From: Asticcacaulis aquaticus
GTDB taxonomy: Bacteria; Pseudomonadota; Alphaproteobacteria; Caulobacterales; Caulobacteraceae
NCBI RefSeq assembly: GCF_028550415.1
Contig: NZ_JAQQKX010000004.1
Span: 124,001-188,000, forward strand
Direction: 5' to 3'
Length of the DNA: 64,000 nucleotides
Shown here: piece by piece, positions 42,939 to 52,341 of the stretch
Layout of the letters: every line of letters starts with the position of its first letter
Position numbering within the stretch: position 1 is the stretch's first letter
Notes under the pieces: model-generated
Databases searched by the model: none
Seen by the model: the letters and a program-made list of their open reading frames with translations, nothing else
Told to the model about the DNA's origin: nothing
Translations under genes and position numbers: made by a program

Positions 42939-44531
42939 TCAAAGCGATCCGTTTTGCGGCGAAAATCGCGCCGCAACAGAGGCAGCGGGCGCTTCGGCCT
43001 CCATCGGCGAGGTCCGGCGATAGACCAGGGCCTCAGCCACATGGCGGCGCAGGATCGGCGTCTCCTCGCCGCTCAGACTGGCTTCGATATCGGCGATGGT
43101 CCGCGCCAGACGCACACAACGCGTCCAGCCCCGCGCCGACAGGTTCGAGCGCTGTGCCGCCTGAGTCAGCAGGGTTTTGGCCGCCTCATCAAGCGGTGCG
43201 ATTTGCTCCAGACCCGATCCCGACGCCGTGGCGTTCAGCGCCTGTTCGGGCGACAGACCCAGACGCTGCGCCCGCGCAACCTGTATCTGTCGCGCCGCCA
43301 GCACACGCGCGGCGACCTCGGCCGAGCCTTCGGCGGGCGGCGGCAGGCCCATATCCGCAGCGGTGACCGGCGGCACGTCGATTTGCAGGTCGATACGGTC
43401 CATCATCGGCCCCGACACCCGGCTCTGATAATCGCGCAGACACTTCGGCGCCTTGCCACAGGCCCCCTTCCCCACCCCGCCATAGCCGCAGCGACACGGA
43501 TTCATGGCGGCGACCAGTTGCACCCGCGCCGGATAACGGATGTGGTGGTTGGCGCGGGCGACGACGACTTCGCCGGTTTCCAGCGGCGCGCGGAGGCTAT
43601 CCAAGGCCTGCGCCGAATATTCGGGCAGTTCGTCGAGGAACAGTACCCCGTTATGCGCCAGAGAGATTTCCCCCGGTTTGGCGCGTAATCCACCGCCCGT
43701 CAAAGCCGCCATCGACGCTGAATGGTGCGGTGCCCGAAACGGTCGATCGCGCGTCAGATTGCCCTTTTCCAGCAACCCCGCCATCGACCACACCTGCGAG
43801 GTTTCCAGCAGTTCGGACGAGGTCAGCGGCGGCAATATACCCGGCAGGCGTTGGGCCATCATCGACTTGCCCGATCCCGGCGGGCCGACGAACAGCAGGT
43901 TATGGCCACCCGCCGCCGCGATTTCCAGCGCGCGCTTGGCCGCCTCCTGCCCCTTGACCTCGCGCAGATCGGGCGCGGCCTGACCGGCCACGACCTCACC
44001 CGGTGACGGCGGCGACAACACCGCATGACCCTTGAAATGGTTGATCAGATCGATCAGCGAGCGCGGGGCCAGAATCGGCACATCCCCCGCCCACGCCGCT
44101 TCACGGCCGTTTTCCTCGGGACAGATCAGCCCCATATTGAAACTCGATGCGGCCAATGCGGCGGGCAGCACCCCGGCCATCGCACCGATACGCCCATCGA
44201 GCTTCAACTCACCCGCACAGACATAGGCGTCGAGCGCATCCTGCGGCAAGACACCCATCACCACCATCAGGGCCAGGGCGATGGGGAGGTCGTAGTGCGA
44301 GCCTTCTTTCGGCAAATCGGCAGGGGCCAAATTGACGACGATACGCTTACCCGGCAGGCTCAGACCCATGCCCGCAAAGGCCCCGCGTACGCGTTCGCGG
44401 CTTTCGGCGACGGCCTTGTCCCCCAGCCCGACGACGACGAAAGCGACATTGCCAGAGGTCAGTTGCACCTCGGCTTCGACGCGGTGCGCCTTAGCCCCTT
44501 CGAACGCAATCGTTGTGACCCGTGCCGGCAT
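42939..44531 (-). CDS. comM: ComM/YifB family Mg-chelatase-like ATPase
   Basis: The 530-residue protein has the YifB N-terminal domain (ARVTTIAFEGAKAHRVEAEVQLTSGNVAFVVVGLGDKAVAESRERVRGAFAGMGLSLPGKRIVVNLAPADLPKEGSHYDLPIAL), the AAA+ core with LLFVGPPGSGKSMMAQRLPGILPP (Walker A about residue 215) and VLFLDELPEYS, and the MgCs C-terminal domain. ComM acts as a helicase promoting branch migration during natural transformation. A zinc-like loop with four cysteines (MNPCRCGYGGVGKGACGKAPKCLRDY) is present, as usual in the family. It ends the gshB-side cluster. Confidence 0.95.
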   Translation of the reverse strand: MPARVTTIAFEGAKAHRVEAEVQLTSGNVAFVVVGLGDKAVAESRERVRGAFAGMGLSLPGKRIVVNLAPADLPKEGSHYDLPIALALMVVMGVLPQDALDAYVCAGELKLDGRIGAMAGVLPAALAASSFNMGLICPEENGREAAWAGDVPILAPRSLIDLINHFKGHAVLSPPSPGEVVAGQAAPDLREVKGQEAAKRALEIAAAGGHNLLFVGPPGSGKSMMAQRLPGILPPLTSSELLETSQVWSMAGLLEKGNLTRDRPFRAPHHSASMAALTGGGLRAKPGEISLAHNGVLFLDELPEYSAQALDSLRAPLETGEVVVARANHHIRYPARVQLVAAMNPCRCGYGGVGKGACGKAPKCLRDYQSRVSGPMMDRIDLQIDVPPVTAADMGLPPPAEGSAEVAARVLAARQIQVARAQRLGLSPEQALNATASGSGLEQIAPLDEAAKTLLTQAAQRSNLSARGWTRCVRLARTIADIEASLSGEETPILRRHVAEALVYRRTSPMEAEAPAASVAARFSPQNGSL

Positions 44532-44606
44532 GACTCCCCTCCCAACCCCGTGGAAGAAACCATCGCAGGTATTATAGGGTTGATCCCACCACCTTATATT
44601 GATTTC

Positions 44607-44768
44607 TTATCCACACCCTAGGGAATGAAAATAGACAAATCAAGAACAAAATTGGAACAAATGGGGTAATTTTTTGTATACGGGCTTATTTTACCGTGTG
44701 CGTGTGCAAAAATTCGGAAAATATCTCAGTGTTTTCAAGCCTGACCTGTGGATAACCGGCGATCCACA
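44607..44768. other. Two exact DnaA-box sequences flanking an AT-rich gap
   Basis: TTATCCACA (44607-44615) and its reverse complement TGTGGATAA (44747-44755) match the consensus DnaA box exactly. A third, weaker CGATCCACA is at 44760-44768. The DNA between them (about 44620-44720) is clearly AT-rich for this genome (for example GGTAATTTTTTGTATAC). The last two boxes lie in the 3' end of gshB. Binding by DnaA is inference. Confidence 0.4.
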
Positions 44769-45691
44769 GCGTCCCAGAGCGCGTCCCCGGCATCGATCCC
44801 GTCGAACGTTTTCAGTTGCACCGCACCCGTCGGAGAGGTGACATTGATCTCGGTCAGATAGTCGCCGATGACGTCGAGACCCACGAACATCAGGCCGCGC
44901 GCCTTGAGTTCCGGTCCAACACGGGCACAGATTTCCAGATCGCGCGGCGTCAGCGTCGTTTGCACCGCCGTACCACCGACGCGCAGGTTCGAACGCACAG
45001 CGTCCTTTTCCGGCACGCGGTTGATGGCCCCGACGACCTCACCGTCGACAAGGATGATGCGCTTGTCGCCGGCCGACACGGCCGGAATGAATTTCTGCAG
45101 GACCAGCGGTTCGCGCCCGATGGCGGCGTGCAGTTCGATCAGGGCATCGAGATTGCGGTCATCGGCCTTGAGCTTGATGATACCGCCACCCGCCGCGCCG
45201 TGCAGCGGCTTGAGGATCGTGTCGCCGTGCTTCGCCTGAAACTCCCGCAGGGCCACCGGATCGGCGCTGATCAGGGTCGGCGGTTGCAGGCCCTGAAAAT
45301 GCTGGGCAAACAGCTTTTCCGGACAATCGCGGACGCTCTTAGGGTCATTGACCACCAGCGTCTTCGGATGGATCATCTCCAGCAGATAGGTCGCGGTAAT
45401 GTAGGCGATGTCGAAGGGCGGGTCCTGACGCATCAAGACGACGTCGATGTCCGTGCCGAGGTCGAGCGTCTCATAATCCCCGGCGGTGACGTGATCGCCT
45501 TTGACGGGGCGCAGGCTTACCTTACGCGCACGCGCCTTGACCTGACCGTCTTCGAGCGACAGATGCTGCGGCTCATAGACCCACAGTTCATGTCCCCGGT
45601 TTTGTGCCGCCATCATCAGCAGGAAGGTCGTGTCCCCGGCGATATTGATCTTTTCGATGGGGTCCATCTGGATGGCGACGCGCAGGGTCAT
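44735..45691 (-). CDS. gshB: Glutathione synthetase
   Basis: GshB joins gamma-glutamylcysteine and glycine with ATP to give glutathione. The 318-residue ATP-grasp enzyme shows [37 protein letters not shown] at the N terminus, [21 protein letters not shown], the ATP-grasp stretch [21 protein letters not shown] and the C-terminal [35 protein letters not shown]. Length is normal. It is in the same strand run as yraN and rsmI, 63 bp after yraN, as in many Alphaproteobacteria. Its 3' end contains a DnaA-box-like sequence. Confidence 0.97.
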   Translation of the reverse strand: MTLRVAIQMDPIEKINIAGDTTFLLMMAAQNRGHELWVYEPQHLSLEDGQVKARARKVSLRPVKGDHVTAGDYETLDLGTDIDVVLMRQDPPFDIAYITATYLLEMIHPKTLVVNDPKSVRDCPEKLFAQHFQGLQPPTLISADPVALREFQAKHGDTILKPLHGAAGGGIIKLKADDRNLDALIELHAAIGREPLVLQKFIPAVSAGDKRIILVDGEVVGAINRVPEKDAVRSNLRVGGTAVQTTLTPRDLEICARVGPELKARGLMFVGLDVIGDYLTEINVTSPTGAVQLKTFDGIDAGDALWDAVDRRLSTGQA

Positions 45692-45754
45692 GGGGTATCT
45701 CTCTGTTGCTTTGTTCTATGTAAACCGACGGCGCGCAACGGCAAGAGGGCGGGC

Positions 45755-46120
45755 TCAAATACCTTCGGAAAAAGCGTCGCGCACATGTTTTACGCCCTGC
45801 GGGGTAATGGCGTAGAGATCGACGTGCAGATCGTATTTGCGCAAGGCGGGTTTGCGATCCTGAAGCTTCAGCCCCGCCTGCCACAGGCGGTGTTGCTGCA
45901 CCGGGCCGACAGCGGTCACGGCCTCCAGAAGCGTGCGGCGCTGCTTGACCTCTATGACGCAGAGGCGCTTGCCTTTGAGTGCCAGAATATCGATCTCGCT
46001 TTCCGGCGTTTTCAGGCGAAACCCGAGGATGCGATGACCGGTCAGCATCAGGTGACCAAGCGCGATATATTCGCTCAGATGGCCGCGTTTGTGCGCCTTC
46101 TGCCCCCGTTCGCGCCTCAT
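45755..46120 (-). CDS. yraN: UPF0102 (YraN) family protein
   Basis: The 121-residue protein carries the YraN domain: GHLSEYIALGHLMLTGHRILGFRLKTPESEIDILALKGKRLCVIEVKQR, which has the endonuclease-like E-x-D...E-x-K pattern (ESEIDIL, then VIEVKQR). The fold is related to Holliday-junction resolvases and restriction endonucleases; function is not proven. The stop and start overlap with rsmI by four bases: the yraN start lies at the 3' end of rsmI. Cotranscription with rsmI is therefore likely. Confidence 0.92.
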   Translation of the reverse strand: MRRERGQKAHKRGHLSEYIALGHLMLTGHRILGFRLKTPESEIDILALKGKRLCVIEVKQRRTLLEAVTAVGPVQQHRLWQAGLKLQDRKPALRKYDLHVDLYAITPQGVKHVRDAFSEGI

Positions 46121-46971
46121 TTTTTCAGATCGAGCGCGCGTTTGTAGATCACCTTGCGCGGCAGGTCGAAGCGCTGGGCCAGGGTCGCGGCGGCCTCGGA
46201 CGGGGCCAGGGTTTTCAGCGCATCGAGGATGGCCGCATCGAGGTCGTCTTCGGAGGTTTCGACGGCTTCGGCGGGACCGATCAGGACGACGATTTCGCCT
46301 TTCGGTTCATGCAGTTCCTCACGCGTGACGAGGTCGCTCAGGCGGCCGCGCACGCAGGTCTCGTAGAGCTTGGTCAGTTCGCGGCACACCGCCGCGTCGC
46401 GATCACCGATGGTGGCCAGCAGATCGCTCAGGCTGTCGTGCAGGCGCGGGCCGGTCTCGAAAAACACCACTGTCGAGGCGAGGGTTTTGAAGTCGGCGAA
46501 GAAGGTCTTACGGGCGCTCGATTTGTTGGGGGCGAACCCGGCGAACATGAAGCGGTCGGTGGGCAATCCGGCCAGACACAGCGCGGCCATGACGGCGGAC
46601 GCACCGGGGATCGGGTGGACGCGCGCGCCGACACCTAACGCCATATTGACCAGTCGAAAACCGGGGTCGGAAATCAGCGGCGTCCCGGCGTCCGACACCT
46701 GCGCCACGACTTCGCCGGTGTGCAGGCGGGCGAGGATTTCGGGGATGACCTGCGGGCCGGAATGGTCGTCGTAGCGGATCAGCTTTTTCTTGAGATCATA
46801 GGCCGCCAGCAGCTTGCCCGTCACCCGCGTGTCCTCGCACAGCACGACATCGGCGGCGCGCAGGACATCGAGCGCGCGTAACGTAATATCGCGCAGATTG
46901 CCGATCGGCGTGGCGATGATATAGAGCCCGCCTTCGACAGGACGGGGCGGCGGCGCAAAGAAATCGGTCAT
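46117..46971 (-). CDS. rsmI: 16S rRNA (cytidine-1402-2'-O)-methyltransferase RsmI
   Basis: RsmI methylates the 2'-OH of C1402 in the ribosomal decoding centre. The 284-residue tetrapyrrole-methylase-fold protein shows GGLYIIATPIGNLRDITLRALDVLRAADVVLCEDTRVTGKLLAAYDLKKKLIRYDDHS, VAQVSDAGTPLISDPGFRLVN and the C-terminal helix region with a lysine-rich end. Length is normal. It overlaps yraN by four bases and is preceded by the 200-residue membrane-anchored gene. Confidence 0.97.
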   Translation of the reverse strand: MTDFFAPPPRPVEGGLYIIATPIGNLRDITLRALDVLRAADVVLCEDTRVTGKLLAAYDLKKKLIRYDDHSGPQVIPEILARLHTGEVVAQVSDAGTPLISDPGFRLVNMALGVGARVHPIPGASAVMAALCLAGLPTDRFMFAGFAPNKSSARKTFFADFKTLASTVVFFETGPRLHDSLSDLLATIGDRDAAVCRELTKLYETCVRGRLSDLVTREELHEPKGEIVVLIGPAEAVETSEDDLDAAILDALKTLAPSEAAATLAQRFDLPRKVIYKRALDLKK

Positions 46972-47001
46972 GCGTTCTTATTGGCGCACGACGCGGGGAA
47001 G

Positions 47002-47604
47002 TCAAATAATCCCGACGCAGGTGCGGGCGACCTGGCGTTTCTGGGCGTCGGTCAGTTTGACGCCCTTGACCTTCCAGTCGAGCAGGCCTTCGCGCGCCAC
47101 GACCAGCCAGCTATCGCCACTGATATTGTACTGACGGGCGTTGAAACTGCCGTAACGGATGCGCGGATCGGGCTTCCAGCCGGTCTTGACCGGGGTCGGC
47201 TTGAGGTGGCGGATCAAGGTGGCGAAACCCTCCGGCTCCCCGGCGGCCTGCGCACACAGATGCAGGTCCGGGCCTTTCAGCGGCGGCGCGTCGGGTTCGC
47301 GCTTCTTGCGGATGATCAGGGCCGCGCCCTGGTCGAAGATGCGGTTGAGGAAGCCGCGCTTGCGCTTCGGATCGGCGGGCGGGGATTGCGGCGCGGCCTC
47401 GAACGGCTCGATGTCTTTGTACAGGCTATTGGTGATGGCGGTGCCGTCGATCAGGGCTTCGAGGCGGTTGAGATCGGGCTTACCGGCAAAGGTCAGGGTC
47501 TCGATGGCCACGCTCTGGGCGCGGTAAACATCGTAACAGACCACGCCGCCGATGACGGCCAGCAGGATGGCCGAAACGATCAGATATCTACGCCATTTGT
47601 GCAT
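47002..47604 (-). CDS. Membrane-anchored protein of unknown function
   Basis: The 200-residue protein has a single N-terminal membrane segment (RRYLIVSAILLAVIGGVVCYDVY) and a periplasmic domain. It contains a proline-rich and basic linker (PPADPKRKRGFLNRI) and two cysteines (HLCAQAAG and ARTCVGII), the second at the very end. The C-terminal part looks ordered (PRIRYGSFNARQYNISGDSWLVVAREGLLDWKVKGVKLTDAQKRQVARTC). No family is recognised. The start is the ATG before HKWRRY; it lies in the hemW-rsmI gene run, 46 bp after hemW and 30 bp before rsmI. Confidence 0.65.
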   Translation of the reverse strand: MHKWRRYLIVSAILLAVIGGVVCYDVYRAQSVAIETLTFAGKPDLNRLEALIDGTAITNSLYKDIEPFEAAPQSPPADPKRKRGFLNRIFDQGAALIIRKKREPDAPPLKGPDLHLCAQAAGEPEGFATLIRHLKPTPVKTGWKPDPRIRYGSFNARQYNISGDSWLVVAREGLLDWKVKGVKLTDAQKRQVARTCVGII

Positions 47605-47650
47605 GCAACACCCCTTAAGCACGCGACCGTAACCGGCAATTCGGCAGAAA

Positions 47651-48778
47651 TTATGACAGGAGTTCCAGCAACAGACGATCCAGAACCACGCGGCCCTTGT
47701 CGGTGGCTCTAAGGCGGTCGTTACGGATGTCGAGGAAGCCGTCATGGATCAGGTCGTCGCGTTTGATCAGCGACAGGCTTTCGATGCGTTCCAGCCGTAC
47801 GCCGTCGATCAGACGCAGGCCGAGCATCAGGGCCTCTTCGGCGGACTCGTTCGGCGATAAGCGTTCATGCTCGACGCCGGTGCCGTGGTCGCCGACGCGG
47901 ACGATATAGGTGCGCAGATCGCTTTCGGAGACGGTGGCATGGCGGGCATTGTCATAGCTTATCCGACCATGCGCGCCGGGGCCGACGCCGATATAATCCA
48001 CACCCTCCCAGATATTCACATTGTGCGCCGAGCGCGCGGCAAGGCCTTTAGCGTGGTTCGACACCTCATAGGCCTCGAAACCCAGATCGTTCAGCACCGA
48101 TTGCGTCGTATAATAGAAGGCCTCACCCAGTTCCGGCGCGGGCAGACTCAGCTTGCCGCGCCGGGCGGCGCGCCCGAACGGCGTATCGGGCTCAAGGCTC
48201 AGTTGGTAGGGCGAGATGTGTTCGACGCCCAAGGCCGCCGCGCGTTTCAGTTCCGCCGCCCAATCCTCAGGTGTCTGCCCCGGCAAGGCATAGATCAGGT
48301 CCAGCGAGACGCGCTCGAACACCGACAGAGCCGTGTCGAGGCCGAGCAAGGCTTCGCGGGCGGAATGGTTGCGCCCAAGAAATGTCAGCGCGGTGTCATC
48401 CAGCGACTGGATACCGATCGACAGGCGGTTGATCCCGGCAGCGCGAAAGGCTTGGTAGCGCGAAATCTCGGCGTCGGTCGGGTTGGCTTCGAGGGTGATT
48501 TCGACGGGACCGGACGGTGGAAACAGGCGGCGGGCTTCATCGATCAGGGCGGCGACCCATTCGGGCGACATCAGCGACGGGGTACCGCCACCGAAAAAGA
48601 CCGAGGCCAGCTCACGCGGTCCCAGCCACGACGCCTGAGTGCGCAAATCGGCGAGGATCGCTTCGAACAGCGCGGTCTGCGTCGCGATCTGGCCCCTATC
48701 GCGCGTGACGTTGAAGTCGCAATAGGGGCAGATGCGCGCGCAATAGGGCCAGTGGATATAGAGGGCGACCGGGGTCAT
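47651..48778 (-). CDS. hemW: Radical SAM haem chaperone HemW-like protein
   Basis: The 375-residue protein shows the radical SAM cluster motif CxxxCxxC (PYCARICPYCDF, cysteines 13, 17 and 20) after the N-terminal YIHWPY, the SAM loop FFGGGTPSLM, RLSIGIQSLDD, LIYALPGQT and the C-terminal HemW domain. HemW binds haem and is thought to insert it into respiratory enzymes; it is not a coproporphyrinogen oxidase. The family HNxxYW motif appears here as HNVNIW, so the tyrosine is replaced. The start before TPVALYIHW is used; an ATG five codons upstream is also in frame. purH ends 19 bp upstream. Confidence 0.93.
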   Translation of the reverse strand: MTPVALYIHWPYCARICPYCDFNVTRDRGQIATQTALFEAILADLRTQASWLGPRELASVFFGGGTPSLMSPEWVAALIDEARRLFPPSGPVEITLEANPTDAEISRYQAFRAAGINRLSIGIQSLDDTALTFLGRNHSAREALLGLDTALSVFERVSLDLIYALPGQTPEDWAAELKRAAALGVEHISPYQLSLEPDTPFGRAARRGKLSLPAPELGEAFYYTTQSVLNDLGFEAYEVSNHAKGLAARSAHNVNIWEGVDYIGVGPGAHGRISYDNARHATVSESDLRTYIVRVGDHGTGVEHERLSPNESAEEALMLGLRLIDGVRLERIESLSLIKRDDLIHDGFLDIRNDRLRATDKGRVVLDRLLLELLS

Positions 48779-48797
48779 GCCTGTGCCGCCCATTATT

Positions 48798-50402
48798 TTA
48801 GTGACGGAAGACGCGTACGCCGGTGAAGGCCATGGTCAGACCCGCTTCGTCGGCGGCGGCGATCACGTCGGCGTCCTTGATCGAGCCGCCGGGCTGGATG
48901 ACCGCCGTGGCACCGGCAGCGGCAGCTTCAAGCAGGCCGTCGGGGAACGGGAAGAAGGCTTCCGACGCGCAGGCCGAACCCTTGGCCAGCGACTCCGTCA
49001 GGCCCAGCTTTTCGGCGGCTTCCTGCGCACGAAGCGCCGCGATGCGCGCCGAGTCGCGACGATTCATCTGACCGGCGCCGATGCCGGCGGTGCGGCCTTC
49101 CTTGGCATAGACGATGGCGTTCGACTTCACGTGCTTGGCGACCGTGAAAGCGAACAGCATGTCCTGAATCTCGGTCGGGGTCGGTTGGCGCTTGGTGACG
49201 ATCTTCAGGTCCGGCGCGAGGATACGCGCGGTGTCGCGCGACTGGACGAGCAGACCCCCGGCGACCGAACGGAAGACCTGACCGCCACTCAGCGGATCGG
49301 GCAGCGAGCCGGTGACCAGCAGGCGCAGATTCTTCTTGGCCTTGATGACCTCGACCGCGTCATCGTCCACGGCGGGGGCGACGATAACCTCGGTGAAGAC
49401 CTCGACGATTTTTTCCGCCGTCGCACGGTCAAGCTTGCGGTTCAGCGCCACGATACCGCCGAAGGCCGAGACGTCGTCGCACTCCAGCGCACGCTTATAG
49501 GCCGTCAGCAGGTCCGGGCCGACGGCGACACCGCACGGATTGGCGTGTTTCACGATAACGCAGGCCGGTTCGTCGAATTCGGCGACCAGCTCGATGGCCG
49601 CGTCGGTGTCGGCGACGTTGTTGTAGCTCAGTTCCTTGCCCTGAAGCTGGGTCGCGGTGGCAACGCCCGGACGGTCTTCGCCGGTCTTGTAGAAGGCGGC
49701 GGACTGATGTGGGTTTTCACCGTAGCGCATGGTTTGCAGGCGCGCCCCGGCAATCGTCTTGCGCTCGGCATAGGTGTCGCCAAGCTGTTCGGCGAACCAC
49801 GACGACACAGCGCTGTCATAGGCGGCGGTGCGGGCAAAGGCGCGAGCGGCGAGCGACTTGCGCAAAGACAGACCGGTCTTTCCATCGGTGGTGATGGCGG
49901 CGATGACCTCGTCGATTCCGGCCTTGTCGACGCAGACGGCGACATAGGGGTGGTTCTTGGCCGAGGAGCGGATCATGGCCGGGCCGCCGATGTCGATATT
50001 CTCAATCGCCGCCTCGAAGCCACCCCCGGCGGCGACGGTCTTTTCGAACGGATAGAGGTCGATCCACACGATGTCGATGGGGGCGATATCGTGCTCGGTC
50101 AACGCTTTCGCGTGTTCCGGCGCGTCGCGATAGGCGAGCAGGCCGCCGTGGACCTTGGGGTGCAGGGTCTTGACGCGGCCGTCCATCATTTCGGGGAACT
50201 GCGTCAGGTCCGACACGTCCTTGACCGCGATGCCCGCATTGGCAATCGCCGCGCGCGTCCCGCCGGTCGAGACGATTTCGACGCCTGCGGCCGCGAGCGC
50301 CTGAGCCACCTCGATCAGGCCGGTCTTGTCCGACAGCGAGATCAGGGCGCGTTTGGGCGTGACAAAATCAGGGGCGGGCGGGAAATCGGGCGCGGCGGGC
50401 AT
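48798..50402 (-). CDS. purH: Bifunctional AICAR formyltransferase / IMP cyclohydrolase
   Basis: PurH carries out the last two steps of purine synthesis, from AICAR to IMP. The 534-residue protein has an N-terminal cyclohydrolase domain ([40 protein letters not shown], then [16 protein letters not shown]) and a C-terminal formyltransferase domain with the catalytic Lys-His in [13 protein letters not shown]. The end contains [36 protein letters not shown]. The start is the ATG before PAAPDF, giving the normal length; a longer frame upstream is within a palindromic element. The heparinase-like gene precedes it and hemW follows. Confidence 0.98.
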   Translation of the reverse strand: MPAAPDFPPAPDFVTPKRALISLSDKTGLIEVAQALAAAGVEIVSTGGTRAAIANAGIAVKDVSDLTQFPEMMDGRVKTLHPKVHGGLLAYRDAPEHAKALTEHDIAPIDIVWIDLYPFEKTVAAGGGFEAAIENIDIGGPAMIRSSAKNHPYVAVCVDKAGIDEVIAAITTDGKTGLSLRKSLAARAFARTAAYDSAVSSWFAEQLGDTYAERKTIAGARLQTMRYGENPHQSAAFYKTGEDRPGVATATQLQGKELSYNNVADTDAAIELVAEFDEPACVIVKHANPCGVAVGPDLLTAYKRALECDDVSAFGGIVALNRKLDRATAEKIVEVFTEVIVAPAVDDDAVEVIKAKKNLRLLVTGSLPDPLSGGQVFRSVAGGLLVQSRDTARILAPDLKIVTKRQPTPTEIQDMLFAFTVAKHVKSNAIVYAKEGRTAGIGAGQMNRRDSARIAALRAQEAAEKLGLTESLAKGSACASEAFFPFPDGLLEAAAAGATAVIQPGGSIKDADVIAAADEAGLTMAFTGVRVFRH

Positions 50403-50479
50403 GGGCAGTCCATTCGGAGAGGTTGGGGAAATATGCGCGCGGTGTACACAACGAAGCTGCAAAAGGGAACCCACTTTAT

Positions 50480-50598
50480 ACCCTCTCCCTGAGGGAGAGG
50501 GAGGCCTGAAAGGCCGGGTGAGGGGGGACTGCTAGCCATGAGCGCAAGATTACCATTTCCCCCTCACCCCAACCCTCTCCCTCAGGGAGAGGGGGATA
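50480..50598. repeat. Palindromic intergenic element, type B, copy 1
   Basis: About 119 bp between the heparinase-like gene and purH. Both ends carry CCCTCTCCCT(G/C)AGGGAGAGGG hairpins, and the centre pairs GTGAGGGGG with CCCCCTCAC. It contains the GGCCTGAAAGGCC palindrome. Confidence 0.88.
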
Positions 50599-50601
50599 AA
50601 A

Positions 50602-52335
50602 TCATCCCTCCGCTGGGGACAGCTTCCAGCGAATGCGCGTCGGGGTATCCAACCGACATATCCCACGCAAACATAACGTCGTCGACTTCTTCGGCAGGCC
50701 CTTGTCGAACACCGCCGACTCCTCGATTACCACTTCCTTGGCGTCGTGGCGCAACCACCAGCCGCGCCCGCCGGGACCGCGCAGCAGGATCGAACGCTTG
50801 TCGCGCGCCAGAGAGGCCTGCACCTCCGGGTGTAGCAGGAAGCGCAGCGCATAGGGCGCCGAGGCCGCCAGTTCCTTTTTCGGCTCGACCGGGATCATCT
50901 TCTCTTCACCGCGCAGCTCGTCACGGCCCGGATCGACATAGAGGCGACGCTCGTGCTTGAGGCCGAACTGCGGTCGCCAGCCTTCGTGTTCCATCTCCAG
51001 CAGCGAACCGGAATCGTCGGATTCGATGCGGCGCGAGCGGATGCGATAACGCAGCCCCTCCAGCGTAAAGTGCAACAATTCGCCGAACTTGCCGGTGATC
51101 GGGCTGAGGATGACGCCTTCACCGATGGTCAGGCTGTTGGACGCCGACACCACGCGGAAGCCATGCTGATCCGATTGCTGCGACGACCAGCCGGGGGTAA
51201 CGAACAGTTTGTCGCGCCCGCCGGACACCTCGAAATTCATCGGGTGGTCGCAGGCGCCGTAACCCAACACACCGGGCTTCGGCTCACCCGCATCGACGAA
51301 CACACTGAGCGAGCGCCCCAGCATCCGGTGATAGCGCCCGTGTTCCAGCGACAGCGGCAGGTTCGACAGGGCCAGAGGCCGTTTATCTTCGTGCAGCAAC
51401 GCCGGGGCGACCGACTCGCCGTCGACCGACTCGCCGCCCTGGAACGCGCACAACGACCCGTCGGGATGTGAAAGTGTGCGCACGAAGCGGCTCAGGCGCT
51501 CGATGGCGACCTCAAGATATTCGGGGATAGCCAGACCGCGCTGATTGAGGGCATCCTCGATCAGCAGCAGGTCGTAGAGAAGCTCCAGACCCGCCTGCGG
51601 GCTGCGCGAGGCATGCGAGCCATCGGCCATGATGGCGCGCTTCAACGCCTTGGGCAGGATGCGCAGACCCTTGCGGCGCAAGCGATCGCCGACGTGGCCG
51701 GACAGGACGCAGCCGACCAGCACCAGCGCCGTGGCCTTTTGTGTATACCACGCCAGATGTCGCGGCAGACGCCACAATTGCCGCGCTTGCTCGGCCATCG
51801 ACCGCGCCAGAATCTGCGCCTCATCCTCCGACGCATAGGCGGCCAGTCGGCGGGCGAAAATGCTCAGATTGATCAGGCGGCGCGCCATGACCTCCTGCGA
51901 CCAGACGAACGGCGTCCAGGTGCGGAAGGTCTTTTCCCACAGGAGAAACAGGCGCAGGCCTTCCTTGACGCCGTCCTCGCCCTGGGTCAGCAGGTGGCGC
52001 AGCCAGCAGAAACGGTGCAGTTCAATGGCAAAGGAGCGTGTCGGCGACGGTCGGTTCCATGGATCGCCGGAGCCCTGCGTGCTCATCCGCGCCCCGCCGA
52101 GCGTATAGCGGCCCGCCATCATCGCCTTGCCGGTCGTGGCGACCGCCGGGCGGATTTCGTGCGGTGCGGCGATAAAACCTTCGATCGACGGCCCCTTGAG
52201 CGTCAGGCCGTAGCCCGGCATGCCATAGACCTCGGCGGCGATCTGACGCCGCGCCCAGGCCCGCACCACCCGCCACCACGGCGCGCGCGGCACGACCTGA
52301 CCGGCAATGGCGATAGGCTGCTCGTAGGCCTGCAT
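50602..52335 (-). CDS. Heparinase II/III family protein
   Basis: The 577-residue protein resembles the heparinase II/III family, with an N-terminal alpha-toroid (FCWLRHLLTQGEDGVKEGLRLFLLWEKTF, RQLWRLPRHLAWYTQKATALVLVG) and a C-terminal beta-sandwich region (SGGRDKLFVTPGWSSQQSDQHGFRVVSASNSLTIGEG...). No signal peptide is visible, unlike many polysaccharide lyases; its Alphaproteobacterial neighbourhood with purH, rpe and rsmB is common and suggests a housekeeping or envelope role. The substrate is unknown. It begins with MQAYEQPIAIAGQ and follows rpe by 6 bp, so these are probably cotranscribed. Confidence 0.85.
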   Translation of the reverse strand: MQAYEQPIAIAGQVVPRAPWWRVVRAWARRQIAAEVYGMPGYGLTLKGPSIEGFIAAPHEIRPAVATTGKAMMAGRYTLGGARMSTQGSGDPWNRPSPTRSFAIELHRFCWLRHLLTQGEDGVKEGLRLFLLWEKTFRTWTPFVWSQEVMARRLINLSIFARRLAAYASEDEAQILARSMAEQARQLWRLPRHLAWYTQKATALVLVGCVLSGHVGDRLRRKGLRILPKALKRAIMADGSHASRSPQAGLELLYDLLLIEDALNQRGLAIPEYLEVAIERLSRFVRTLSHPDGSLCAFQGGESVDGESVAPALLHEDKRPLALSNLPLSLEHGRYHRMLGRSLSVFVDAGEPKPGVLGYGACDHPMNFEVSGGRDKLFVTPGWSSQQSDQHGFRVVSASNSLTIGEGVILSPITGKFGELLHFTLEGLRYRIRSRRIESDDSGSLLEMEHEGWRPQFGLKHERRLYVDPGRDELRGEEKMIPVEPKKELAASAPYALRFLLHPEVQASLARDKRSILLRGPGGRGWWLRHDAKEVVIEESAVFDKGLPKKSTTLCLRGICRLDTPTRIRWKLSPAEG

Positions 52336-52341
52336 CTCTCG

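Noticed and set aside
44607-44768. Chromosome replication origin
   Set aside because: There are only two good DnaA boxes and none of the usual origin neighbours (dnaA, parAB, hemE, rnpA) in the window.
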